Shown: piece by piece, positions 6,079-13,873 of the stretch | How the letters are laid out: each line of letters starts with the position of its first letter | How positions within the stretch are numbered: position 1 is the stretch's first letter | DNA from: Anaerolineaceae bacterium | GTDB taxonomy: Bacteria > Chloroflexota > Anaerolineae > Anaerolineales > Anaerolineaceae | Reading direction: 5' to 3' | Assembly: GCA_003524305.1 (NCBI GenBank) | Contig: DQHW01000004.1 | Span: 1-23,332, forward strand | Length of the DNA: 23,332 nucleotides | Notes under the pieces: generated by a model | The model's database searches: none | Seen by the model: the letters and a program-made list of their open reading frames with translations, nothing else | What the model was told of the DNA's origin: nothing | Translations under genes and position numbers: made by a program

Positions 6079-7488
6079 ATGGCGAATCGACACTCTTTAT
6101 GTGTACATGCACATTTTTATCAACCCGCTAGAGAAGATCCACTGACCGGAATTATCCCCGATGAGCCGGGAGCACATCCATACCCTAATTGGAATGAGCG
6201 CATTTTTGAAACTTGTTACAAACCCAACGCTGCTTTGGGTAATTTCTCAAGCATCAGTTTTAATATTGGTCCGACGCTTTCCACTTGGTTGAGGCAATAC
6301 CATCCCGAGGTATTAAATCAAATCGTTAATTCAGATCGGCAAAATTTTGACCATTACGGGGCTGGTAATGCTATCGCGCAACCTTATCATCACACCATTT
6401 TGCCCCTTGGAAAAAGACGCGATAAACAGACCCAGATTCGTTGGGGGATATACGAGTTTGAACGCACCTTCAATCGCAAACCACAGGGGATGTGGCTGCC
6501 AGAAACGGCAGTGGATCTCGAAACACTGGAAGTGCTGGTTGAAAACGGGATCGAATTCACCATTTTGGCGCCTTGGCAAGCCGATGTTAAAAACGCAGAT
6601 CCGCACAAGGCTTACCAGGTGATCTTGCCAGGTCATAAGTCAATCAAGGTCTTTTTCTATCACAGCGGCTTGAGTGCCCGTGTCAGTTTTGATCCACAGG
6701 CAACTGACAATGCAGATGCCTTTGCCCGAAATTTTGTAAAGCCGGAATTTGCGGCAGGTGATCAAAAACAATGGTTGATGATCGCTACGGATGGTGAACT
6801 CTATGGACACCACCAAATTTTCCGCGATAAATTTCTCTCTTATTTATTGGATGGTTCGACATCGGCCCAACATATTGAAACGGTTTATCCGGGGTTGCAG
6901 CTAACTCAACAAAAAAATTTTCCAATTGTAAAGATTCGAGATAACACTTCATGGAGCTGTCATCACGGTGTACAGCGTTGGAGCGGAGTGTGTTCATGTA
7001 CACCCAACAGTGAATGGAAAAAACCACTACGTGAAGCATTGGAACACATTTCGGATGAAGTGGACAAGATTTTTCTGGAAACATGCGAAGGAATTTTGGA
7101 AAATGCCTGGGAAGCACGTGATCGGTATATCGAGGTTTTTAGCGGCGAACGGAAATTTATTGATTGGCTGCAAAACTTGTCTGGTTTAATTCTGGCTGAT
7201 GAAAAAGTAGACCAGCTTGAAAAACTTTTCAAGGCTGAACTTGAATGTCAACGCATGTTTACTTCGTGTGCATGGTTTTTCGATGATCTTGACCGCATTG
7301 AACCACGAAATGCCGTGATTTATGCTGCCCATGCAGTATGGTTGACCAGACAAGCGACTGGCATCGACATTTTTACCGAAGTTTCACCAGTATTCGAGAA
7401 AAGCAAAAGCTGGCGTATTAACCTCTCGGCATTAGATCTTTTCAAAGAAGCCATGCATCGGTTTGAACAAACCCAAAAATCAAGATAA
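6079..7488 (+). CDS. GH57 family glycoside hydrolase with DUF3536 C-terminus
   Basis: A protein of 469 residues with no signal peptide, so cytoplasmic. The GH57 motifs are in order: the N-terminal HAHFYQP (His10, His12), GMWLPETAVD with the expected nucleophile Glu142, and IATDGELYGHH with the expected acid/base Asp238. The second half holds the helical DUF3536 region, including TSCAWFFDDLDRIEPRNA. Many relatives are considerably longer, so this is a short version. GH57 enzymes act on alpha-glucans (amylase, amylopullulanase, branching or 4-alpha-glucanotransferase); which of these applies here is not visible. A purine-rich AAAAGGAA lies about 13 nt before the ATG, a weak ribosome site. The end overlaps the convergent GH13 gene by 9 bp, and both enzymes fit shared intracellular alpha-glucan metabolism. 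Confidence 0.88.
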   Translation: MANRHSLCVHAHFYQPAREDPLTGIIPDEPGAHPYPNWNERIFETCYKPNAALGNFSSISFNIGPTLSTWLRQYHPEVLNQIVNSDRQNFDHYGAGNAIAQPYHHTILPLGKRRDKQTQIRWGIYEFERTFNRKPQGMWLPETAVDLETLEVLVENGIEFTILAPWQADVKNADPHKAYQVILPGHKSIKVFFYHSGLSARVSFDPQATDNADAFARNFVKPEFAAGDQKQWLMIATDGELYGHHQIFRDKFLSYLLDGSTSAQHIETVYPGLQLTQQKNFPIVKIRDNTSWSCHHGVQRWSGVCSCTPNSEWKKPLREALEHISDEVDKIFLETCEGILENAWEARDRYIEVFSGERKFIDWLQNLSGLILADEKVDQLEKLFKAELECQRMFTSCAWFFDDLDRIEPRNAVIYAAHAVWLTRQATGIDIFTEVSPVFEKSKSWRINLSALDLFKEAMHRFEQTQKSR

Positions 7489-10400
7489 TTCTTTTTTTCC
7501 GAGCAATAAATCCACCTTGCAGAAAGATTTCGAGTGCCGGGTTTGTATCTTTTTAAAGATGTCTTTTAAGGCAGTCACCGTTTCGGCAGCGGTTACCCGG
7601 TTTGATTCCAGAGTCGATAACACCTTAAGAATAGGCACAATCTCCATCCACCATATCAATTCCATGAAGGATTCCTGGTGGTACCAAAGAGTATCCTCGT
7701 AAAAATTGACCTTTAGTGACTCGCGTATATCCTGTGTGATTAACCAACTCTTGAGGATTTGAGAATAATCCTTGGTGCTATCTTCGATAAACCAGTCTTG
7801 ATATTTAACTGCCAACTTCAGGAAGATGGTTTTTTGATTGGCTGAATCTTCTGTCATACCCGATTTGGATAAAGCCATGGCAACCGATTGATCCAAATTC
7901 CATTTTTTCAACCATTCGAGACCATCACAAGGATTATTCATGGGCGGAATATGTTTGTGGAACTGACTGACTAAAATCCACGCCGAGAGTGATAACTGGT
8001 GGGGCAAATTATCTTCCAGATCGATACTGATCTTTGAGAGGTGGTTCGCTACGTTTTTGGTTCCAGGCACATCCAGTGATTTGGCAAGTTTGGGCAACTG
8101 GATGAGGGTGGTTAGCATGAGCATGATCTCAGCCTGCAATTGAGAAAAGTCTCCTTGAAATTGAGTTAATTCTTTTACATTACTAACATAAGCATTAACA
8201 TCTTCTGCAAGCTGATTTTGTTGATCGCTGCTTTGTGATCGCTGGATGCATTCCAACACTTGAGACATAAGGTCGGCATTGACCCTTAATGGATCGACCT
8301 TTTGGCCGTAAATTTGATTGAGTGCGTGTTGTAAATTTGGAATCGAATTTTGACCGTACATCTCATATAACTGTTTGAAAGTCTCGTCATTTAACGCTTC
8401 AGTGGGGTGGATTTTTGTGAATACATGGTATTCATAACCCTTCAGATGTGTTTCGAATCCATGTTCAACGATTTGGTTTGAAAGTCGTATCTGGTAACTA
8501 TCGGTTGAAAGGTCATGCAGACATAGATAACGATGGTTTTCAGTAAAAAGACCAAACGCTGCGGCTATATTTAGCGAATACTTGCCGGTGTGGCGGTCAG
8601 CTGCATCAGTGTGCGGGAAGGAGTTGACCACTCTGCCCTCGGTCTCTTGATAGGCATTATTAAACAAAACCAAAACACGGTGTTTGCCGCATTGGTTGGT
8701 ATAAGCAAAAACGTTTTCATTGATGTTGCCATCTGACTGCTGAAAATCAAACAAGCGAAAATGATCCACATTGGCAAATAACTCGCGGTTCTGCAGCAGT
8801 GGACTTATTTTGCTGAAATGCTGTTTATCAAATTCAAAAATACCAGTCTCGTCCAACATTGGTTTACGGTATTCCATGCCATATTTTTCAGTCAGTCCTT
8901 CGATTTGACCGTGTCCAAACATGGGTAAACCTGGCAATGTGACCATGAGTGTACAAACGCCGAAATATTTATCGCCGCTGCCAAATTGATCTAAGGCGGT
9001 GCGTTCATCGGGGTTGTTCATGAAATTTACAAAACGTTTTAGAATCTCGGGATCAAACTCTAGCGTGTTTTTGATCAATTTGCGGTAGCCGGCATTATCT
9101 TCATCACGCAGCATGTGCATGAAAGCGCTGTTATAAACGCGGTGCATCCCCAGGGTGCGAACGAAATAACCCTCCATGAGCCAGAAAGCCTCGGCGAGAA
9201 GAAGTGTGCCGGGAACTTCTTTTTCGACTCTTTCGACCACTTCGCGCCAGAACTCCTTGGGCACAGCCTGTTCAAAATCGTGTCGTGAGAGCGAATAATT
9301 TGACCTGGATGGAATTGCGCCGCCAGCCCCGGGTTCTGGATACCATAAACGTTGAATATGTTTTTTTGCAAGGGTCATGGCTGCATCAAAACGAATGATC
9401 GGGGATTTTCGTGCAATCTCAATAATTGTTTGAATGACGATTTCACGAACGGTTGGATCAAGGTAATTCAATTGGGCTGTGTCATTCCAGGGCATGGCGG
9501 TACCATCGTTGCCGTGATAGATAAACCTGCTCTCTCCGGTGCGTTTATCCATGCGGTGAAAAACCACGGCAGCATCCGTGCGGTCATAATAGTGGTCTTC
9601 AATCTGTACCAGGATATTTTCATCCATGGAGAGGTCAGGGCCGTTAAAACTATAAGCCGGGAACGGACTTTCACCCACTGAGAGAAACCACTCTGGATGC
9701 TGCATCACCCACTCTGAATCGATACCCATATGATTGGGTACCATGTCTGATGCCATGCGGATGCCGAATTTTTCAGCTTTCTGTTTAAGCATTTCATATG
9801 CGCTGTCACCGCCCAATTCTTCAGCAATGCGATACGAGTAAAGAGAATAAGCTGATGAAACTGCATCGGGGTTGCCTGTGAGTTGTTTGATGCGTGCCGA
9901 AGCCGGGCTGCGCTGCCATAAACCGATCAACCATAATCCATTGATGCCGTGAGTCTGCAAATTCATCAATTCTGTATCAGGAATTAGATCTAGTGTGGTA
10001 ATGGACAAGTTATATTTTTTTGAGAGCTGTTCAAGCCAGACAAAAATATTCTTGGCGATCAGCACCAAACCAGGCATCCATTCACGATCAAGGCTAAAAG
10101 CCTTTGCCTCACGATCAAACCCAGACGAAGAAAAAGAAGAAGACATGCTTTTTGAGTCGTATACCAGCACTTCTGCTGGCCCCGGTCCGGTAAAACCTGG
10201 TTTTTCTTCCTCTTTAATGAGATCAATATTATTTAAAAGTTGGAAATTGATTAAATCACCCAGCAGGTATCCCCAATGAATGCGGATGTATTCCAACTGG
10301 CCAGGAATGGAATCGGGTACTTTTTCGGCGGGTGATTTGAGCATTTCGATTAATGACTGTTGTGCAGGACCGAAGCCTGGCAAATCTGAAAATGCCCGTT

Positions 10401-10947
10401 CGATATGTTTTAAGATCGGATTGAACAACGGGTGAATGAGCACGTCCGGTTCCCAGATCAGGCTGGCGAATGGAATTAATGCCTGGTTTTGAGTGGATAC
10501 CCATAATAGGATAAGGTCAATCAGGGTTGTTTCTTGATTTGAACCAGTGGGGCTTTGATCGGCAAGGTATTCTTGGGTCGTTTGATGCTCTTCATACACA
10601 ACTTGTGGGGGGTAATGCTTGACAAACAGGTTTAAGAGGATATCAAGATTGGCGGGTGTAAAGGTGACTTGGAGTGAAGAAAACAAATTAATAATGACAT
10701 TGGGGTTTTGTTGTTGATAAAGGTTAAAAACATGGTGAAATATTTCCTCCAACAATCCCATGCCGTGAATCTGACTGGCCTTCAGCGTTTTACCAGAATG
10801 ATCATTTACATTGATGGTTTGATTAATTTGAAAAACAAAGTTATGCAACGCTTTCACATCTGGCAGTACAACTTTGCCATTCGAGGCAAAAAGGGAGGAC
10901 GCAAACCGGTATTTTCCACGTGCCCGTTTGGTAATTGGAAATTGCAT
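7480..10947 (-). CDS. Large GH13 alpha-amylase family protein
   Basis: A protein of 1155 residues if it starts at the third of three tandem ATGs (10947), where GGGAG sits 7 nt upstream; this puts MQFPITKRARGKYRF at the N-terminus, as I recall for related Chloroflexota proteins. The frame is open back to ATG 10983, but a TATAAT ends only 2 nt before that codon. No signal peptide is seen. A helical N-terminal region of about 330 residues comes first, then the GH13 barrel: region I DMVPNH (401-406), region II IIRFDAA with nucleophile Asp521, region III LLLAEAF with acid/base Glu586, and region IV NFMNNPDE with Asp647. The usual His before the last Asp is replaced by Pro. A helical tail of about 300 residues matches no family I know. 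The reaction on alpha-glucan (hydrolysis or transfer) is undecided. Confidence 0.88.
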   Translation of the reverse strand: MQFPITKRARGKYRFASSLFASNGKVVLPDVKALHNFVFQINQTINVNDHSGKTLKASQIHGMGLLEEIFHHVFNLYQQQNPNVIINLFSSLQVTFTPANLDILLNLFVKHYPPQVVYEEHQTTQEYLADQSPTGSNQETTLIDLILLWVSTQNQALIPFASLIWEPDVLIHPLFNPILKHIERAFSDLPGFGPAQQSLIEMLKSPAEKVPDSIPGQLEYIRIHWGYLLGDLINFQLLNNIDLIKEEEKPGFTGPGPAEVLVYDSKSMSSSFSSSGFDREAKAFSLDREWMPGLVLIAKNIFVWLEQLSKKYNLSITTLDLIPDTELMNLQTHGINGLWLIGLWQRSPASARIKQLTGNPDAVSSAYSLYSYRIAEELGGDSAYEMLKQKAEKFGIRMASDMVPNHMGIDSEWVMQHPEWFLSVGESPFPAYSFNGPDLSMDENILVQIEDHYYDRTDAAVVFHRMDKRTGESRFIYHGNDGTAMPWNDTAQLNYLDPTVREIVIQTIIEIARKSPIIRFDAAMTLAKKHIQRLWYPEPGAGGAIPSRSNYSLSRHDFEQAVPKEFWREVVERVEKEVPGTLLLAEAFWLMEGYFVRTLGMHRVYNSAFMHMLRDEDNAGYRKLIKNTLEFDPEILKRFVNFMNNPDERTALDQFGSGDKYFGVCTLMVTLPGLPMFGHGQIEGLTEKYGMEYRKPMLDETGIFEFDKQHFSKISPLLQNRELFANVDHFRLFDFQQSDGNINENVFAYTNQCGKHRVLVLFNNAYQETEGRVVNSFPHTDAADRHTGKYSLNIAAAFGLFTENHRYLCLHDLSTDSYQIRLSNQIVEHGFETHLKGYEYHVFTKIHPTEALNDETFKQLYEMYGQNSIPNLQHALNQIYGQKVDPLRVNADLMSQVLECIQRSQSSDQQNQLAEDVNAYVSNVKELTQFQGDFSQLQAEIMLMLTTLIQLPKLAKSLDVPGTKNVANHLSKISIDLEDNLPHQLSLSAWILVSQFHKHIPPMNNPCDGLEWLKKWNLDQSVAMALSKSGMTEDSANQKTIFLKLAVKYQDWFIEDSTKDYSQILKSWLITQDIRESLKVNFYEDTLWYHQESFMELIWWMEIVPILKVLSTLESNRVTAAETVTALKDIFKKIQTRHSKSFCKVDLLLGKKELS

Positions 10948-10985
10948 CATCATTCTCCCGATTAATCCATTTTGCCAATTCATAA

Positions 10986-10991
10986 ATTATA
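10986..10991 (-). promoter_or_regulatory. -10 element upstream of the GH13 gene
   Basis: TATAAT on the minus strand, preceded by GTAGGGA. Transcription from it would start near 10979, leaving a leader of about 30 nt with GGGAG before the ATG at 10947. No convincing -35 lies at 16-18 nt; TTGATG is 20 nt upstream. Confidence 0.4.
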
Positions 10992-11112
10992 TCCCTACAT
11001 GGAAAAGTGGGCATCAATTTTGACAAAATTTGCCGGAAATGCGAAATTATTTTGATTTTTGTGTAAAGTGAATTTGATTTGGAAAAAATGTGCGTTGTAA
11101 TGTAACAATAAT

Positions 11113-11973
11113 TTACTGAATAAGTGAAGTCAGGCAAAAATATTTTATAACCTCATCTCCAATTTGGATATCATTGGTTATCAGTCCATTTTTCAATAAT
11201 CTATTTATCGATTTTTGAGTTTCAGGTTGTGTCCAGCCAAACAAAGATTGGATTTGTTTTTCACTGGCCGCTCCAACAGAATTGAAATAACAGGAAACAA
11301 GCTGGTCGCGCGCCTGGTTCTCAGAAATGAAACGGCTTTGTTCGAGCAGTTCAGGATGGTAACGGTGTGTCAGGTCGTAGACAAAAGCATACTTCCAGGT
11401 GCCCACTTCGGCTATGGCAGTTGGCATTACTTTAAAATCTCGCTGCAAAATATCTAGTGCACGGTTGAATGGCGTATTGCTGTTGGGGCCGGATAAGTGG
11501 GCTTCACGCCGCAAAGCAAGGGAATCCAGAGGACCCTTTTCAAGCAGAGCTTCAAATATGAGTTTGACTTCAAGCGGAATCTGCCCCGCATGATACTGGT
11601 CGTTGATTTCCAATTCAGGTTCACCGAAATTGGGAGAAAGTGCATAAAAATAAGGTGTGGTTTGAAGCGAAATAAAGGTGTTGCGTTTACGCAAAATACG
11701 CCCGTAATACCAGACGCGCTTATCTAGCATCTGGTCTTTCCACCCCCAACTGGTATGGCCTGGATCATCATGTGCATCAGCAACGGGACGGTCACCAGCC
11801 ACACCGCACCAAAGGCTTGGCATGCTGACGCCTTTTACCGGCCAAAAGAAGATGAATCCACGTTCGTTAACAAAATCCACGGCTTGTTGCGGCGTTCGCA
11901 ACCTGGCGGAGTCTGTAGTCCGAAATGTTTTTTCTTGAAAGCGTTTAAGAATCCCGGCTGAGAGAGTTATCAT
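11113..11973 (-). CDS. AlkZ-related winged-helix DNA-binding protein
   Basis: A protein of 286 residues with no signal or membrane segment. The N-terminal third contains FIFFWPVKGVSMPSLW and DDPGHTSWGWKD, characteristic as I recall of proteins annotated as AlkZ-related, which share winged-helix folds with the AlkZ/YcaQ DNA glycosylases. The rest looks like tandem helical or winged-helix units, for example IPLEVKLIFEALLEKGPLDSL and SEKQIQSLFGWTQPETQKSI, which would suit DNA binding. I do not see a clear catalytic Gln-x-Gln as in AlkZ/YcaQ, so glycosylase activity is not claimed. It follows the thiolase on the same strand with 46 bp between them, but it has a candidate promoter of its own and no Shine-Dalgarno. 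A DNA repair or regulatory role is inference. Confidence 0.55.
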   Translation of the reverse strand: MITLSAGILKRFQEKTFRTTDSARLRTPQQAVDFVNERGFIFFWPVKGVSMPSLWCGVAGDRPVADAHDDPGHTSWGWKDQMLDKRVWYYGRILRKRNTFISLQTTPYFYALSPNFGEPELEINDQYHAGQIPLEVKLIFEALLEKGPLDSLALRREAHLSGPNSNTPFNRALDILQRDFKVMPTAIAEVGTWKYAFVYDLTHRYHPELLEQSRFISENQARDQLVSCYFNSVGAASEKQIQSLFGWTQPETQKSINRLLKNGLITNDIQIGDEVIKYFCLTSLIQ

Positions 11974-11982
11974 CGATACGAT

Positions 11983-11991
11983 TAATTACCA
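11983..11991 (-). promoter_or_regulatory. Candidate extended -10 of the AlkZ-related gene
   Basis: On the minus strand TGGTAATTA fits a weak extended -10 and ends 9 nt before ATG 11973. No Shine-Dalgarno is present between them, so this may be another leaderless start. The hexamer matches the consensus poorly and no -35 is evident. Confidence 0.3.
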
Positions 11992-12019
11992 AAAATCTTC
12001 AAAATATTATTTTAAGTAA

Positions 12020-13174
12020 TTATACCGTCTGAAAAATGTGTGTGATGATATTGGAGCCGCTTCCGCCAATGTTCTGGGCCATACCGGTGCGCGCACCTTC
12101 AACCTGCGATCCGACTGCTTCTCCGCGTAGTTGTTGGATAACTTCCACAATCTGGTACATACCCGTGGCGCCTACCGGATGTCCGCGGGCTTTGAGTCCA
12201 CCGCGGGTGGCGATGGGGATTTTCCCCGTAGGTGTAATTTCGCCATTGAGAGCCAATTGCGGACCTTTGCCGCGCTCGGCAAAACCATTTGCCTCAAGAG
12301 ATAGAGTAGCCATTATCGAAAATGCGTCGTGTAGTTCAAAAAGGTCAATTTCCGCCGGTGTGATGCCTGCCTGAGAGTAGGCTTGTTTGCCTGATTCATA
12401 AGCGGCTTTAAGCCATAATGGATCTTTGCGGTGGTCTACGGCAATTGTGTCTATGGCGGCTGAAGACCCGATCACACGGATTAAGCGCCTGCCCGCGGAT
12501 TTCACCAGTTCAAGCGGCACGACCACGGCTGCAGCCGCGCCGTCGCCAATGGCAGAAGCATCCATCAAGTTGATGGGGTCAGCGATCATGCCTGCTTTCA
12601 TATATTTTTCAATACTCGTGGGTTCATGAAACCTGGCAAAAGGATTGTGTACGGCGTTGGCATGAGCATTAACGGCAAAGGGTGCGAAGGCTTCTTTTTC
12701 CCAGCCGTATTCATGCATGTAGCGGCGCATGATCAAAGCATTCAGGGCAACAAAGGATACCCCCTGGTCGGCTTCCCAATCGGCATCTGCTGCGGTGGCA
12801 AGTTGGGCAGTGATCTCATCGCCGGGGCTGTCGGTCATTTTTTCGACGCCAACAGCCAGTGCAGTCTGCACTTGACCTGAAGCCACAGCCATCACGGCTG
12901 TGCGAAAACTGGCCGAACCTGAACTGCAGGCGGCCTCAATGCGCATGGCTTCAGCGTGTCGCATACCTATCCAATCCGCTATATAGGCGCCAAGGTGCTG
13001 CTGATGATTGGCAGAACCAGACATCATGTTGCCCACATAGACAGCATCCACTTTTTGCAAACCCGAATCCAGAAGGGCAGAAAGGGCGGCATCCCCGGCC
13101 AACTCGCGCAGGGATTTTTCCCAGTTCTCTTCCACTTTGACTTGCCCGATTCCAATTACCGCGACTTCTCGCAT
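12020..13174 (-). CDS. Thiolase-domain protein (acetyl-CoA acetyltransferase type)
   Basis: A protein of 384 residues of the archaeal/SCP-x-like thiolase branch. The nucleophile Cys83 sits in EAACSSGSAS. His282 lies in ELHDAFSIMA and His332 in KARGHPVGATGM; together they give the acyl-transfer and oxyanion sites. The second active-site Cys of classical thiolases is absent: the C-terminal motif reads NIGGSGSN (about 368-375). This is usual for the branch in which the enzyme makes acetoacetyl-CoA in complex with HMG-CoA synthase and a DUF35 zinc-ribbon subunit. Neither partner is adjacent here, so biosynthetic (mevalonate) and degradative roles both remain open. The ATG has AAAGGA 6 nt upstream and TATAAT about 30 nt upstream. 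It is first on its transcript; the AlkZ-related gene follows. Confidence 0.9.
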   Translation of the reverse strand: MREVAVIGIGQVKVEENWEKSLRELAGDAALSALLDSGLQKVDAVYVGNMMSGSANHQQHLGAYIADWIGMRHAEAMRIEAACSSGSASFRTAVMAVASGQVQTALAVGVEKMTDSPGDEITAQLATAADADWEADQGVSFVALNALIMRRYMHEYGWEKEAFAPFAVNAHANAVHNPFARFHEPTSIEKYMKAGMIADPINLMDASAIGDGAAAAVVVPLELVKSAGRRLIRVIGSSAAIDTIAVDHRKDPLWLKAAYESGKQAYSQAGITPAEIDLFELHDAFSIMATLSLEANGFAERGKGPQLALNGEITPTGKIPIATRGGLKARGHPVGATGMYQIVEVIQQLRGEAVGSQVEGARTGMAQNIGGSGSNIITHIFQTV

Positions 13175-13205
13175 AATGTGTCCTTTGTGTTAAGTATCTT
13201 ATTGG

Positions 13206-13211
13206 ATTATA
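13206..13211 (-). promoter_or_regulatory. -10 element of the thiolase gene
   Basis: TATAAT on the minus strand would start transcription near 13199, giving a leader of about 25 nt that contains the Shine-Dalgarno AAAGGA at 13181-13186. The -35 is not convincing. Unlike several neighbours, this is a conventional leadered start. Confidence 0.5.
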
Positions 13212-13460
13212 TCGATGAACCCTATCAGGAACTATCAAATTTCGGACAATTGAATTATTAATTTCTTTGTGTAGAAAATCGGTGTTTTTGCATAATTTGA
13301 GATGTTAACATACAACAAGTTGCCAATTTCGTCTTTGGTCACCTGCGATAATAGTAGTGTTTCCTTCCTGCTAATAATAAATTCAGGTTAACAGATTGTC
13401 TTCTTTTTTATAATCAAAATCCTTGCTGGAATACTTGATAATGGTGGTACACTTATAAAA

Positions 13461-13476
13461 TAGAATAAATATTCTA
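13461..13476. repeat. 16-bp palindrome TAGAATA-AA-TATTCTA
   Basis: The 7-bp arms are perfect with a 2-bp centre. It lies just upstream of the possible promoter with -35 at 13485, a place suited to an operator. It is AT-rich, so chance formation is not excluded. Confidence 0.35.
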
Positions 13477-13566
13477 CAATAGCGTTGTCACCTGGTTCTT
13501 TTCCAATTTAATATTTGGATAGCCAGTCTTAATTATGAACCTTAAAAATAACTCAATATCTCTTGG

Positions 13567-13698
13567 CGATTCGTGCATAAATTCAAATCAAAACGAATCG
13601 GCTGTAAACAGAACCTGAATATTGAAAATTGATTCGTTTTGACCTGTGCCCGATCGGAGCGAAGGGTATTTGTTTTCAATTTTCAAAAACAAAGGTTC
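13567..13698 (+). repeat. Interlocking inverted repeats, possible alternative RNA hairpins
   Basis: Segment A CGATTCGT (13567-13574) is the reverse complement of part of B (ACGAATCG, 13593-13600). B, as TCAAAACGAATC (13588-13599), is also a perfect 12-bp complement of C GATTCGTTTTGA (13631-13642). Segment D TTGAAAATTGA (13622-13632), overlapping C by 2 nt, is a perfect 11-bp complement of D' (13676-13686), and outside it GAACCT (13611-13616) matches AGGTTC (13693-13698). B with C therefore competes with A with B plus D with D'. No T-run follows on either strand, so this is not a simple terminator. It could be a structured leader, a small RNA or a decayed mobile element. Confidence 0.5.
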
Positions 13699-13804
13699 AA
13701 ATCATCTTAAGAAAAACAGGTTAACTCGGTATGCAAAAGTGTCATATTGCTTGTGGAGAAGGTCCTTTGAAATGAATATCTCGATACAATTTATCAGTCT
13801 TTAG

Positions 13805-13834
13805 TTGGAAGTTGTCAACAGGGTAGCGTATAAT
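13805..13834 (+). promoter_or_regulatory. Promoter of the CapA operon
   Basis: TTGGAA (13805-13810), an 18-nt spacer and TATAAT (13829-13834). Transcription would start near 13841, leaving a leader of about 33 nt before ATG 13874. That leader contains a second ATG at 13852, out of frame, encoding an 11-residue peptide that ends at 13887, inside the CapA gene. Confidence 0.6.
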
Positions 13835-13873
13835 TTGGCATATCTAACGACATGAAAGAACGATATTCCGCGT

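Larger units (their letters stand above)
13175..13873. other. 699-bp AT-rich intergenic region with clustered inverted repeats
   Basis: Between the divergent thiolase and CapA genes no protein of convincing length is encoded. The right half holds a 16-bp palindrome, a possible plus-strand promoter (TTGTCA 13485-13490, 18 nt, TAATAT 13509-13514), a 27-codon frame from ATG 13535 without a ribosome site, and several interlocking inverted repeats at 13567-13698. The CapA promoter lies at the right end. The stretch 13215-13440 shows nothing I can name. It is unusually long for this tightly packed window. Confidence 0.8.

Noticed and set aside
10948..10983. Longer GH13 start at 10983
   Set aside because: A TATAAT ends 2 nt before it, so the codon would be outside the transcript, and GGGAG is ideally placed for ATG 10947, which also matches the remembered family start.
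11085..11112. Possible terminator after the AlkZ-related gene (TTGT...ACAA then T-run on the minus strand)
   Set aside because: The stem is only 4 bp and AT-rich; too weak to call.
13535..13618. 27-codon frame as a real gene
   Set aside because: No Shine-Dalgarno and no recognisable product; kept only as a possible leader peptide in the hairpin finding.
13688..13706. tRNA T-loop-like GGTTCAAATC
   Set aside because: The flanking bases do not form a T stem, and no acceptor stem, D arm or anticodon arm is found around it.
13384..13725. Direct repeat CAGGTTAAC at 13384-13392 and 13717-13725 as element ends
   Set aside because: Only 9 bp, with no matching target duplication or terminal inverted repeats at those positions.
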